From Thelonectria olida (Eukaryota; Ascomycota; Sordariomycetes; Hypocreales; Nectriaceae), in NCBI GenBank assembly GCA_020736575.1, contig JAGPYM010000018.1, positions 434,001-498,000 on the forward strand: a DNA stretch of 64,000 bases, in the 5' to 3' direction. This document shows positions 35,901 to 47,574 of this stretch, one piece after another. Each line of letters begins with the position of its first letter. The first letter of the stretch is position 1. The notes beneath the pieces were generated by a model. It was given only the letters and a program-made list of their open reading frames with translations, ran no database searches and was not told where the DNA came from. Made by a program: the position numbers and the translations under genes.

Positions 35901-37320
35901 GCTGGGAGGGGGAGTGACAAATTTCGTGCATAACGTGTCCCTCCATGATGAGGCGCGGCTTGTCCAGGGTCCGGTCCCAGCAAAAACCAAACCAAGACCC
36001 AAATCTTGAAGATTGATGGTTGTGGGAAGAACCCCCGCCGTCGTCACCGTACTTTTTCAGCTTCCTCCGTTTCGGCGTGTCCACGTCCATGATAAGTCTA
36101 CAGATTTCATCTCCCCTCCGGACAACGGGGAGGCGCTTCTTGGCAGCGAGTCCCTGGGCAAGGCGCCAGAGCTGCGCGAAAAGGGACGGGGCGAGGAACG
36201 GACTTGCGGACCATGATGGGGACGGGGCGGGACGAAAGTGCTCACTAGAGGTATCATCTGGCGGTGAATGTCGTCCTCTCTACGATGTAACTTAGTTAAA
36301 GACTCTAAACTCTAGACTCTAGCCGTGGCTTGCAGGCCTCAATTTTGGACGACGAGGCGCGAGGGGGGTTGATCAACGTGCAAATCCTCTCCACCAGAGG
36401 AAACATTTAGCGAGAGACAAGGCCATTAAACAAACAGTCACAAGATGTACCGTCGTGACTGCCATCAGAGACACGACAATTTTGAAGCGTGCGAATAGCG
36501 TTACAGAATGAGTGATATACGCCTTAAGATAGCTAGGCAAAGGAATGCTATGAAGCCTGTTGAAAGTGAGACCTGTGGAGAGAAGGCTTCAAACCCCCAA
36601 GGCAAAAGCATGAAGGGGCCAATAGATTGACGAATTAAAGGAGAGGGAGTGGAAAGCGAAACACTACGAAAGATAACCAACGCCTGAGACAGCATGAAGT
36701 AACCTTAGTCAGTCAGCTGGTGCAATTGACGTGAAGTAGTGAAATTGACGAGAAGCTCACACGGAGAGAAACGCGGTGAAGGATTGATGAGTGAGACATG
36801 ACGGGTTCAGATGACGGAGAGTTACGGAACGAAGACGCAACCAACTCGTTGCAACAAATATGGCGTTCCTTTGAGGGGAGGGGGCTTGGCTGGACTGGGC
36901 TGTGGCTTTTTGTCCGTCTGGTAGTTGGGCTGCGTGGGACCATGGCACGCTACGGCTTAAACCATCTCGACGAGGCACAACAGTAGGTTATTGTTTGTTG
37001 GACATTGAAAATGGAGACAAGTGGTTGCAGCAGCAGTGTAACTGGGCTATCGGAGCAGAGCAGAGGAGAGCAGGGGGAGCAAAGCTGCAAGACAGAAAGG
37101 CGAGAGTGGTCCACGGCCATGGGACAATGGAGTGGATGATGGAGGGTGGATTTGGGTAGTATGGGGATAGTCTCATGCATGCTGCAGGTGAGATTGACAT
37201 TTTCCATGGGTCTTTTCATGTGCGTGATGGGGGAGGCAATCGAAGAGCTGCATGTACCTAACCACATACAGGGGGACACAAACGAGCAACAGAACAGCCC
37301 GAACAGACCCAACGAGCAGT

Positions 37321-37339
37321 AGCAGCAGCAGCAGCAGCA
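37321..37339. repeat. AGC trinucleotide repeat
   Basis: Six AGC units lie in the gene-poor tract. They are not inside a recognised coding frame. Confidence 0.8.
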
Positions 37340-37527
37340 ATTAACAAAGAATGCCGTCGAGAATGCTTTCGTCCAGTGGCCTGAGAGTCCGTTCGCGGCC
37401 ACGAGCAAACAATTGCTGCAAGGGGGCTGGCTATCACACACGCTTTCACAGTGAGGACAACGCCACTCCGACCTTTCCCCTCGTTCTCCTCACCTCACCG
37501 AGTTTACGACGAAGCTTGGGCTGTTGG

Positions 37528-37528
<1 letters not shown>

Positions 37529-37558
<30 letters not shown>
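37529..37558. repeat. TG dinucleotide microsatellite
   Basis: About fifteen uninterrupted TG units. This length is prone to slippage and may vary between strains. Confidence 0.9.
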
Positions 37559-37559
<1 letters not shown>

Positions 37560-39268
37560 AACAGAAAGTGTGGTGGGATTGCACACGGAATAGGACCATC
37601 ACGAGGCTGGTCCACCCAGCACCGTTGCCGTGTCCGGTCTGGCGGCCGCCACAGAGGGGAGGGGGAAAGCTCCAGGGCATAACATTTATTCACCCAAAAG
37701 TCATCTGGCCATTGCCGAGCCGCACACCGTCGCGGCGCCCTTTCGGCCTGGTCGTGTCGACGGTGCGTGAGAGCTAACTAGCTGACGCAAGGGAGAACAG
37801 AGAAAAAGGCACGATAAGACAACGTGGAATTGTCAGGGACGGCACGAGGAAGGCTACGGGGTGTTCCTGAGAATAGCGGTGAAAGATATTGAAGGGGGAC
37901 ACTGCGTTGATTCAGAACAAAGGGCTCTCTCTACGGCTGAGGCGTCGGAGTTTGCGGGAATCTGCGCTATTGAGGCTGAGATGGGGGAGATGGTGGTGAC
38001 GTTTTCCTGACTAACCCCCATCCCCTCCCCCCGCCTCTTTGGACTTGGGGGAGAGGAGACCAGGCACAAGGCACGAGGGACAAAGGCACGAGGTGCGAAG
38101 TTAACCAGGGCTTGGAATGGAGAATTCAGGAACCAGGAACCAGGAACCAGGGGAGCAAAGACCAAGTCCTACTTTCGCACAAAGTACTCTTTCGCTGTGA
38201 CTCTTGCTGCACCGTTACCAGGCATCATTCTCGTCGCCTACGAGCTCAGCCTTCAGGTACCGTCCTACGCAAGGCGGAATGTCCTAGCAGTCATCAGGCT
38301 GCAGATGAGGCGGCCGTGTTTCGAAAGATGCAGGCCTTGCTTGCTGGATGCGTGTTTCGTTTCGTCCCGTTCTTACATTTCTCACAAGGTCAAGGATGAT
38401 TAACTAAACAAACAAAAATGCCCGGCTGTTGAGCACTCCGTATGCACGCCAGAGACATTGGCCCTCATGACGATAGCCTCACAGCAAATGCCCAACCATC
38501 CAAGACACAAACCGCCCGGTCCGGACCAGGCGATGCGGCATGCACGCACTCAAGCTCACGCTCGCGCTCAGAGTCTGGCAACCTCACTCTTTGAACGAAC
38601 AAGACGCTCTCTTTGCTCAACAGAGCATCTGCCGGGCAGAGACATGCAGCGTTTAGTTGCAAGGGCGAGACAGGCGCAGCGTCACGAGGATGGTTCTGGA
38701 CCCGGCGACGTCCCCAGTCTGGCCCCTCCGTAGTATTTGCTTTTTCTTCCTTCTTGCTGTGGTGTCGTTGCTTTTTCCCCCATCGCATCGCAGGTCAGCC
38801 GCGCCTGTTGCTGTCTCACAGAAACACAGCCAACCCCGGCTCTCGCTGCCATCTGCCAGCGTGACTGTGGGCTCACCCCGGGCGCAGGGATGCGGCATGG
38901 CCTATGCAATCGAAAAATAATGGATGAGTGAGGTGGAAGACGGCTGGCTGGGAGACTGGGCATGGGATAGCCATATTGGCGACCCGTTGCTTGGGGAATG
39001 GAACATGAATACGGATTAAACTATTGAAAGAGAGCGAAATTTTAATCAATATGGCACAGTAGTTTGTCTGATAGAATGACAACGCATCGCTCGGTCGTTT
39101 TACAGGTCGCAGCCTACAAACACGGGCAACGCTCACAGCGCTGGCTACACAGCGGAGGCTGCAACCACACGGACATGGCTGTTCTCGGCCGTGCTGCTAT
39201 GGACTTCGCACTTGAGTCGAGAAACAGTTGTGGCCGGCCCGGGGCTTTGTTCAGTGGCGTTCGGAGAA

Positions 39269-39289
39269 GGGGGGGGGGGGGGGGGGGGG
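39269..39289. repeat. poly-G run of 21
   Basis: An uninterrupted run of 21 G on the plus strand, preceded by GGAGAA and followed by CGTGTG. The run is long enough to form G-quadruplex structures, and its exact length may be a sequencing or assembly estimate. Confidence 0.8.
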
Positions 39290-40003
39290 CGTGTGCGAAC
39301 TGGGAAAAAGTCAATGAGTTTCGACGAGAGACGGCGCACGGGACGAAGAGGAGCTTTCTCAGGCACAAGGAGAGGAACGGTTGATGAGCGAGCAAGAAGG
39401 CGAGAGTCGGTGAAGGCCTCGAAAAAGGATCCAACCCGAAGACGGACAAGGCTCAGGAACGGGAGAGACATGAAGGACGGTTTTGCTTTGGACTGGATTC
39501 CATTGGATTTTTAGTAGCGGGGGCCTTTGGTGAGTCTGTTTGCGTCGCTGGGCGTGAGAGAGTGAGTCTGTAAGAAATGAACAAAGTGCACATATGACCG
39601 TATGTAATGCCTGGTGTGGAGTTGTGAGGTCGCTTTCCGCGGCATTCACGAGCTCAAAATGGGGTTCGGGATAGTTAGGACCTGAGAGAGAGCCTGGTGT
39701 TGCACACCTACACAAAGCGATGGGATGGTGGATGACAGCCTCGGTGACAACGAACAGGTACCTCGAGGTACTCGTCTGTGCAAGCCAAGAACGCCAGGGT
39801 TGTTGGATCGGCGGGGCCCAGCATTGGATCAACTCACTCGGTCCTTGGGCTGGTGTGCAGTGACTGCTGAAAGTGAAAGTGAAAGTGAAAAGGGTCGTCG
39901 TGGTGGAGGTGGTGAGGGTTTCCGCCTCTGGCCGGCGGACTACGGTTGAAGGTGGTGATTGTTAGGCGGATCCGTTGATTCTCGGCATCGGTCATCATCG
40001 TAC

Positions 40004-40024
40004 TCATCATCATCATCATCATCA
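40004..40024. repeat. TCA trinucleotide repeat
   Basis: Seven TCA/ATC units in the gene-poor tract, about 800 bp upstream of the gene at 40822. Confidence 0.8.
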
Positions 40025-40821
40025 GCAGCGTTACGTTACGAGCGATGCTTTACGAGCGGCTATTCGTATACCAAATCGATAGGACGTCGGCGTCTCAGAA
40101 AGCACATGCTCCCTATGCAGCTCTCCTGTCGAGAGGCGTCATAACCGTGAATCCCCTCCCGGTTTTTGCGATTGACATGCAACACGCACATTTTTTCTTC
40201 CTTGGCCCTCACCACTCACTGAACGGAGGAGCGGGCAGCCGAATCTCATCCGCCCCTCCAGGTGGGCAGGGATCCTCTGTGAGTGATGTGTGTGTGTGGA
40301 GATACGAAGTCCCAAGCCTGACTAGGATCGTCCTAGTTGTCTTGGGGCCCACTCACACTCCCCCCATTGCATGCCAGACCAGGCTGCCTTGTCCAGGTAC
40401 CTTGTGCCATGGCCCTGCTCGGCTCTGACGGTCAGTGACGTCCACCGTGAGCCTGCTCTGCTCCGAGCCTCTGCTTTTATTTATAGACTTCCATGCCCCG
40501 GATGCCCTCGATGTCTAGCTCTCTCGTACCAAACCACCACTGCGATAAGTTGCCTTGGAAAGCATCTCGGGTTGATCCCAATATCGTTCCTTAACCCAAT
40601 TAATACTTGATATACTTCATTTTCGCTCCAAGGACCACTCTCCCTTCCCTCCTCTCCTCCTCCGACTATCCAACTCCTACACGCTCTCTCACCCACGGAG
40701 CATTGAGAGAGTACGACCGACTCGGTATCACAACAACAACTACTACTACAGGACAACGATCCTGATTAGACGCTCATCGTCTACGAATCCTCCACCTCAA
40801 TCCACCCACACCACAATCACG

Positions 40822-41682
40822 ATGCATATTCTCAACCGCGGCTTCGGCTCTCGACGTAAATCGTCACAAAAGCGACCCCGCGATCTTCACATCCGAAGAG
40901 TTTCCTTCTCAGGATCCTCGCTCTCTTCCGGATGCTCTCTGTCTTCATCAGCATCATCGGCATCCTCCAACTTCTCTTCAGTCGCTACTCCCGTCGCCTC
41001 AACACATACGAACACCTTCCGACCCGAGATGAACCCTCTGGCACTCAACCCTCTCGAGCTCAACCCTCTTGAGCTCAACCCAGCTTACCATGCTCCTCCT
41101 CGACTATTCGAGCGACCGTTCAAGAACATTGAGCCTGTTTCGGAGACGTGTACCCAGGAAGAGATGGAGGAGATGATTGCTCAGGATGCCGAGGACCAAC
41201 TTACTGCCAAGGCCATGGAGCAAGAGCCTGCAGATTATTTCTTTACCTCCCTCGCCCCTCGTCCTCCTTCTCCTCCTTCCAACCCTGCTCGGGCTTCACC
41301 ACCACCACTCTCTCGCTGGTCAGAATCCACCATTGCGAGCCTCGACTTTGAGGTGAACCAGGACGACCAATCCGACGAAGACGCCACTTCAGACTCTGAA
41401 GACGACGAGGACGTCCTCCAGATGCGACGCCTCTCCTCTCGACGCCTCTCCCGCCGATCCTCGCACCGAGCTGCCGCCCTCCAGACCCTCAGCCTCAACC
41501 TCACTTACAGCCCTTACAACCTCCCAACCGCACCCAAGCGACCACCTATGAAGTCTCTCGACTCAGTCGAGCAGTACATGCGTCGTGGCGGCTGGAAGCG
41601 ACGAGGCATCGTCTTCCGCGCTGAAGATGCCGAGGACATGGAGACTGCCACTCGCGAACCAGGCGAGCGCGCCAGCTTCTAA
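40822..41682 (+). CDS. hypothetical low-complexity protein
   Basis: This intronless gene encodes 286 aa with no domain I recognise. The N-terminus is basic (RRKSSQKRPRDLHIRRVSF), followed by a Ser-rich block (about residues 30-60) and three tandem NPLxL units at about residues 70-88. An acidic stretch (DQSDEDATSDSEDDEDV) precedes an Arg/Ser block (RRLSSRRLSRRSSHR). The C-terminal part, SLDSVEQYMRRGGWKRRG, is the most ordered and probably the conserved core. The composition suggests a disordered, phosphorylated nuclear or cytosolic protein. A pyrimidine-rich leader precedes the ATG and the 3' side has TAC/CAC repeats. The very long upstream gap suggests complex regulation, but that is only inferred. 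Confidence 0.75.
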   Translation: MHILNRGFGSRRKSSQKRPRDLHIRRVSFSGSSLSSGCSLSSSASSASSNFSSVATPVASTHTNTFRPEMNPLALNPLELNPLELNPAYHAPPRLFERPFKNIEPVSETCTQEEMEEMIAQDAEDQLTAKAMEQEPADYFFTSLAPRPPSPPSNPARASPPPLSRWSESTIASLDFEVNQDDQSDEDATSDSEDDEDVLQMRRLSSRRLSRRSSHRAAALQTLSLNLTYSPYNLPTAPKRPPMKSLDSVEQYMRRGGWKRRGIVFRAEDAEDMETATREPGERASF

Positions 41683-44600
41683 GCTGCCGCCGCCTTCAAC
41701 CACTTACTCATACTACGACATATCTTTACTACTACTACTACTACCACCACCACCACCACCATTTTCTCTTCATCACCCCTGTCTTTCGCTATTATCTACT
41801 CTTTTATTATTTCTTTACCACACCTTATGACTTCTTCGATACCCATATACTTATTTTTGCTTCTCCATCTCTCGTTAACTACATTTTTTTTTATTTGCTC
41901 TTACAACAGCTGGATGGGACAAGCGAGGTTTTAGGAAATCCCCAATATCGGGAACTTTGTTTTTTCTTCTTCCTTTGGTTTGGAGTTTACGTCAACACTG
42001 GCTACGACGCCGGCACTATGGGATCTTGGTTTTTTTATTTTTATGATAAAGCGGGCTTGGAACTCGGGACATGTGTTTAACGGACATTATCTACAGCTGG
42101 CATATCTGGCTATGACTGCCTCCAACGATGGCAATTTTACTTAGTCTCTTTGCACATTAGGTGTATTATCAAAAATTGAATTACTTCAATACTCTCTCTA
42201 CATGGTCTCTCCACAAATATGCAGCCTCAGCTTGTTCACACTTGCGTGAAATGCAATCCACAATATTGACATCCACTTGATTCATCTTCACGATGGCTCC
42301 AGACCCACGGTGAAATGTACCCCGTATGACCTAGGCACGACAACATGGACAAATCAAGAAAAAAGAAAAACACCGAAATGTCCTATTTCCCATCCGCCCT
42401 CAACAAGCGAACCCCGACTCGACCTCCCGCCCGGCTTGACCGAAAAAGCCCGACCCGTCTTCCAGCCCAAACAAACAAAAGCCCGTGTCCCTGTCTGGTC
42501 TGTTGATGGAACCCTGGTCCCTGACGTTATTTACTCCCTTGCACGGCCGCATTTGCAGCGCAAGGGCCCTGCAAAAGAAAACACCAAAGCTCCCGGGCTA
42601 GAAAAAAATAGAATGGAAGCTTCACAGGGCTTAACACTTCGTTTACTAATACGACAAGACACCAGACGGTTGAAATAAATGACAGGGCTGACAGCGGGCG
42701 TCGACGAAAAAGCACTGACCGATCGGCACTTGCTTGCCTGTCATATTTTGGTCCAAAAGTGAAAGAGAAGAGGCCCCGAAAGCAAAAGGGATCGGCCGCT
42801 GACTCATCTCTCATCTCGTTTGTCTTCTCTTCTCTTCTCTTCTCACGCTTCGTCTTACATGCGTGTGTGTGTGTGTGTGTGTGCTGCGGACGTTGGCGAG
42901 GACCCGCCCATGTCTGGGGATAAGGCTGAGTGAGCATGCGAAAAAGGCGAGGCGCATGTTTCGAAAACCGCACACGAAGCGAAATTATTTCCCTCCAGCC
43001 TGGTGTTGTTGTGATGTCTGTCTCCCTCGCGTGACTGTCTCCCCGTGTGACAAACCCGGAACAAACATTTGCTGTCTGAGAAAAGATGCGAAAATCGCCT
43101 TTTCGCCTTTTCTTGCCTTGGCTCGCTTCAGCGGCGGCCCCCCCTGGCGATCAACACGGAGTGTGACTCTCGTTCTCGAAGGCAAACAAGAAACAAGAGA
43201 GGGGCGCAGCAAGGGCCCCCTGGTGGGCTCTGCTGGAAATGATGAATGACTTCACTCACTTTCACACAGCGGGAATGTGGCAAACGTGGGGAGCACCAGG
43301 GGGGGTGTTCGTCCCATGAGCAGGAATCTCATTTTCCGCGGACGTAATCCTCCTTCAGATGCGCTGCGCTCTACAAAGGTACAGCGCAATAGATAGTGCG
43401 TGTCAGAGTGAGGCCGTGACTCCCAGAGCAACGTGTTTCAACGCCCGTGGTTAGGGGGACGGAGATGCGGCGGCGCGGTGCGGACTTTTCGGACCCCCGC
43501 GAGAGTTTTCGCTGCGAAAGAGGACGACGTAAGCCCGGCATGCCGTTTGATGATGTCTAAGCAATGTTACAGCCCTCATATTGGCAGCAAACCTTCGTCA
43601 GCCCGACAATGGTCCCCTGCCCCGGCTGGTATGGAAGCCTAAGAAACGCTGATCTGATCTGATGATTGAGCAGAGACAGGGGGCAGCACTGCCCCAAGCA
43701 CGGCGTTGCTCACGTCGTATTCCTTCTGCACCTCTCTAACTCTCCCTGGCTGCCGGTACGGGAAAGGCTTGGAGTCACCCGGGGAATGGAGGCCTGCAGA
43801 CAAGGGAGACGGTGTCTTTTTGGTGCGGGCGGTGCCGTGCCGTGATGCCCTCCGCCCGTGTTTCAAAAGTGTATTCGTTCTTCGTCAGCAGAGTAATCAG
43901 TGTTCCGTGTGCTCCGGAACTCCAGGGTTCAGGGCCTCGTTGGCATGGATGACGTCGATCCGGTAGGGTCAGTGATTGATAACGGATGCTGTCCCCCGGA
44001 GAGTTAAAGTCGCTCGAAGTCCGCAGATGCGTTATAGTTCGACTGTATTTGAACTTTTGAAGATGCCATCACAGCACATAGTTTGGCTCTGTCCGAGCAC
44101 TGTCGTGGTGTTGAGGGCCATCCTTGTATGTATCTTGTGAACCCGGCCTCTCCACATCGGTCAGGCATCATCAATGTTCCTCTTGTTCTGGGGTCTCCTC
44201 GACTATGTAAACTTTACTACTTCACCTCTTCTCCTTCTCTATGTCTCACTTGGTACCTGTACAGACAATTGCTTTACCTCGGTAGTCAGCTGTTTGAAGT
44301 GGTGCGCATATCCGCACCCTGAAACACTTCATGTAATGAGTTGGCTTACACACACTCTGGCACATATTCATCAGTTACCTACATCCTCGATAGGTTGTCC
44401 GCTCTTTTCGAGATGCCTAGCAAACACACCGCTTGCCAATGAAAGCCACAGTGGCTCAGATGACGCCAGGTTGGGGAAAAGTATGGTGTCTTTATGTTCT
44501 CGCCCAATCATGTCAGTCTCCATCCCAATTTACAATTGCCGTTATTGATCTAACCGCAGTGTCAGCCGAAGCTGGGTATGCACTGTGCTTTTGTCCAGCC

Positions 44601-44824
44601 TGTCGCACCAATAATTATCTCGTCTTGTCAGTGACATGTTCTTCTTACTGCAGCCAATCAATCTTGGAATGGGGCAAGCCGCTTGAGTAGAGTCCAGCCT
44701 CATCCTCAATCACGTCTATCATAAAGAGCGGTAATTCCCACTCTCCGAAACTACTCAACTTTCGCTCTATCAAGAATCTTACTTTTGGCATTCTAACGTT
44801 TGTAAACATCTTCAATTCATCGTC
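41683..44824. other. 3.1-kb intergenic region, no gene seen
   Basis: It starts with TAC/CAC repeats (41728-41761), probably in the 3' untranslated region of the gene at 40822. A TCTTC run and a GT microsatellite (42863-42883) follow. A CCAAT element lies near 44655, about 170 bp upstream of the Clr5-domain gene. No coding region is recognised. Confidence 0.5.
42863..42883. repeat. GT dinucleotide microsatellite
   Basis: About ten GT units, close to a TCTTC-rich stretch at 42822-42845. Confidence 0.85.
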
Positions 44825-46402
44825 ATGTCGCTCGTCTCTTCTTCCGCGCCGGGTCCGTCCAAGCCCTCCCAAGGACCTGGCGCGGCTGAATGGAATGCCC
44901 ATCAGGCCACCCTCACCAAGCTCTACCTTCGTCAAGGCAAGACCTTGACCGAGATAGTGGATATCATGGCACAAAAGTACAACTTCCATGCCAAGTGAGT
45001 AGGCTATGTCCCCCCAGGACCGCACTCTTGTTTGGCTAACCCCCAAATCAGTGAAAGGATGTTCAAGTTTCGCTTCAAACGTTGGAAAATAGACAAGAAT
45101 CTCACCTCCAACGAAGCCATAGCCATGGCTCGCGTTCAAGCTCGTCGAGAGGCACGAGGGGCTGATTCCGAATTCTGGAGACATGGCCGCCCATTCACCG
45201 CAATGCAGCTAGAGCGATATCTTCGAAACCACCCACACGTTGTTACCCAGCTGAAGAAGCACGTTCCCCAAGACCTCCTTAGGAAAGGACGTATTGAGGA
45301 GTTGTTGCCTTCTCATATTGTGGTCCTGACTCCCTCGCCATCGCTCATAGGGGATGCAAGTCTTCACTCACTCGAGGGCGTGGTTCTCACGGTGCGAGAT
45401 TACATCAACAGCTATACTGCCGAGGACTGGGACCACCTCAATCGTCTCGCGCTTTTTGATTCAGAAGTCGCGGATGAGGTAAATGGGCAACCAAAATTTA
45501 TGGATTGGACTCAAGTTCCACCCGAAGCAACCAAGTATCTACTCGATGACCACTTTAACTGGCTTCAAAACGACATGTCAAAAAGGAAGCCCAATTTCAT
45601 CTGCACTCTCGTATATTACGCAGCAGCAAGGTCAGAACATCCAGAATTTGCACAAATGTGGCTGAGGCACGCACGGGATTCAAGTGTTGCCATCAAAGGC
45701 CGAACGCATCCGCTGTCAGTGGCCTTCTCGGAGATATTCGAACGGTTCTATTCTACGGGAGAACACTCAGAACAGTCGATTTGCACTCTAATCGACGTGG
45801 TGTACGCCTCCTTTTCGGCCACGGTAGGGGAAGACCACGAAATCACACTGGACCTAATGGATAACCTGTGCAGTATCATGGACAACTTAACAATCACAAG
45901 CGGGGCCCACAAATACACAAACTCGGTGATGCTGGAGCGTTGGATGGCGAAACTGGAGGCAGAGTCGAATGCCGAAACGGCTTTGTGGTGGGTGTCTACT
46001 CTTGCCCGATACGTTGAACCAGAGCACGCCAAACTCGCACTCGATTGGCTTGCACGTCACCCGTGGCAGGAGTTCCTCTCTGTCCACTATAGCAGCAAAT
46101 TAAGTATTGCCTTTGCATATCAGAAAGTGGGTGATGCCCAAAGCTGTTTCAACATGTGTTGGGATGTTTTGGAGACACTGTCAAAAAATTGGGAGGGGAC
46201 CCGAGCCTTGTCCCACCATGTGAATGATGAACTCGAAAATCTCTGGATAATGGCCTGTCTCATCGAATTACTAGAGAAGCTTCCAGAAGATATGGGGGAA
46301 ATTCATAGTTTAATGGATCGAGCGCAGGCATGGAGGTGCTTTTTCCAGGATGCTGTGTTGAATGGGATTACCTATCAGACACCTCTTCAACTCGATGACT
46401 GA
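44825..46402 (+). CDS. Clr5-domain protein
   Basis: This encodes about 506 aa in two exons (44825-44994 and 45052-46402). The N-terminus, after a short Ser/Pro-rich start, carries a Clr5 domain (about residues 20-75): EWNAHQATLTKLYLRQGKTL, then IVDIMAQKYNFHANERMFKF and RFKRWKIDKN. This helical domain is common in fungal proteins of the fission-yeast Clr5 group, which silence heterochromatic loci independently of H3K9 methylation, and it is thought to bind DNA. The remaining 400 residues are mostly helical, resemble the C-terminal part of other Clr5-domain proteins, and have no domain I can name. A nuclear regulator is likely, but the target is unknown. Confidence 0.8.
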
Positions 46403-46613
46403 GGGATGGAAGTCTTGCATCTATTGCCATCAGCATCGCAGTCTTATATTTCTTCACAGTTTCGGGCACGCATGCAAACAATATTCGTTCTGATTTTTTT
46501 CATTTCTATAAGCAAATTGAACGCCTCTCCCTCCATGTTCCCATGCTTGACCACCTCGGGTTGCAATCGCGAGCCATAACTCTCGAGATAACCAAGTCTT
46601 AATAACGCCCAGC

Positions 46614-47290
46614 CTACCACATTCTTCTCTGGTAATAAGCAGGGTCCTCCGCTTGTGCCGATCTCTGCAAGTCCTGCTTGATCAGCTTCCGTCTCTGCGC
46701 CCTGCTAAGCGGCTTACTCTTCTTCGTCGCCACTACATCCGGCGGCGTTACAGGCTGCATCTTCTCCTTCATCTTGGCCTTGAGCTGCTCCACGATGTCG
46801 ATGTTCTCCTGCTTCGCATCCTGGTTCACCTTGAAGTCGATGTCCTTGTTCGCTTTCGGTATAACCTTTTGCACAGCATGCCCACCAGATGGCGTCTCCG
46901 TCACCTCGATCGCCTGGTGCTGTTCCCTTGCTTCCCGTTGCGCTTCGCTTTCCTGTACAACGACTGTTCCGTCCTCGAGCCGCGTCTTCTTCTCTCGGAA
47001 GTGTTCTGGAAGGTATGCGTGGGCGTAGGGTGATGGGTTTGTGACTCGTTGGGTATTTCGGGGGACGCCCCCTCGAGGCTGGATGGCGACGCGCAATTCG
47101 TTGAGGGTGCGCTGCTGGATCATGTAACCACTGATGAATAACGCAAAGGTGCAGAGGAGCACTGTAGACAAGACATGAGCGGGCTGGTCTGGAATGATGT
47201 TGCATTGTGGGCATGATGGGCTTGTGACTTACCGACAAGGCCTGAGGCGATGACCTGGACTTGTGAGGAGGTGAGGAGTAGTTTCGCCAT
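46614..47290 (-). CDS. hypothetical protein with N-terminal membrane anchor
   Basis: This encodes about 201 aa in two exons (47290-47233 and 47161-46614). After MAKLLLTSSQVQV comes one long hydrophobic segment across the splice site (IASGLVVLLCTFALFISGYMI), then QQRTLNELRVAIQPRG and a charged, helical C-terminal domain rich in Glu, Gln and Lys, ending with basic SRAQRRKLIKQDLQR and PAYYQRRMW. A single N-terminal anchor with a soluble tail suggests an ER or mitochondrial membrane protein. I do not recognise the family. It shares a 284-bp head-to-head promoter with PRP38. Confidence 0.8.
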
Positions 47291-47574
47291 ACTGGGCGAC
47301 AAGAAGCAGCAATAATACAGTAACCAATATGTTAGAAGCGACTTTGAGCGTAGTTCATCGGGTTCAAGATGTTCTATGACATGCTCCGTAGTCGTAAGCC
47401 TATTCCATCATGGGAAACGTTGAAGTGGGTTGTTGACTCTGTCGGCCCGGCAACAATCTTATCGCCGCCGAAGCTAAAGCTCCCCCAGCTTTTCAGCACC
47501 AAGATCGCGACGCAGCCCCCACCATCACCAACGTCACTCCTAATCGCTACTCTTCCCCCAAGTCGACTGTCGCC
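47291..47574. promoter_or_regulatory. bidirectional promoter region
   Basis: Only 284 bp separate the start codons of the membrane-anchor gene (-) and PRP38 (+), so both promoters and leaders must lie here. No TATA box is evident. Confidence 0.55.

Larger units (their letters stand above)
32941..40821. other. 7.9-kb gene-poor tract
   Basis: I find no convincing protein gene between COX16 and the gene at 40822. The many open frames overlap on both strands and give low-complexity peptides. The tract carries several simple repeats (AGC, TG, poly-G, TCA) and purine-rich strands. A minus-strand frame at about 35960-36282, following an acceptor-like TTACATCGTAG, reads somewhat like protein (for example AAKKRLPVVRRGDEI and MDVDTPKRRKLKKYG) but frames on the other strand are open as well. 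Long regulatory DNA or non-coding RNA is possible. Confidence 0.45.

Noticed and set aside
39725..39949. Short plus-strand frame rich in Gly and Glu
   Set aside because: The composition comes from GAAAGT and GGT repeats rather than from coding.
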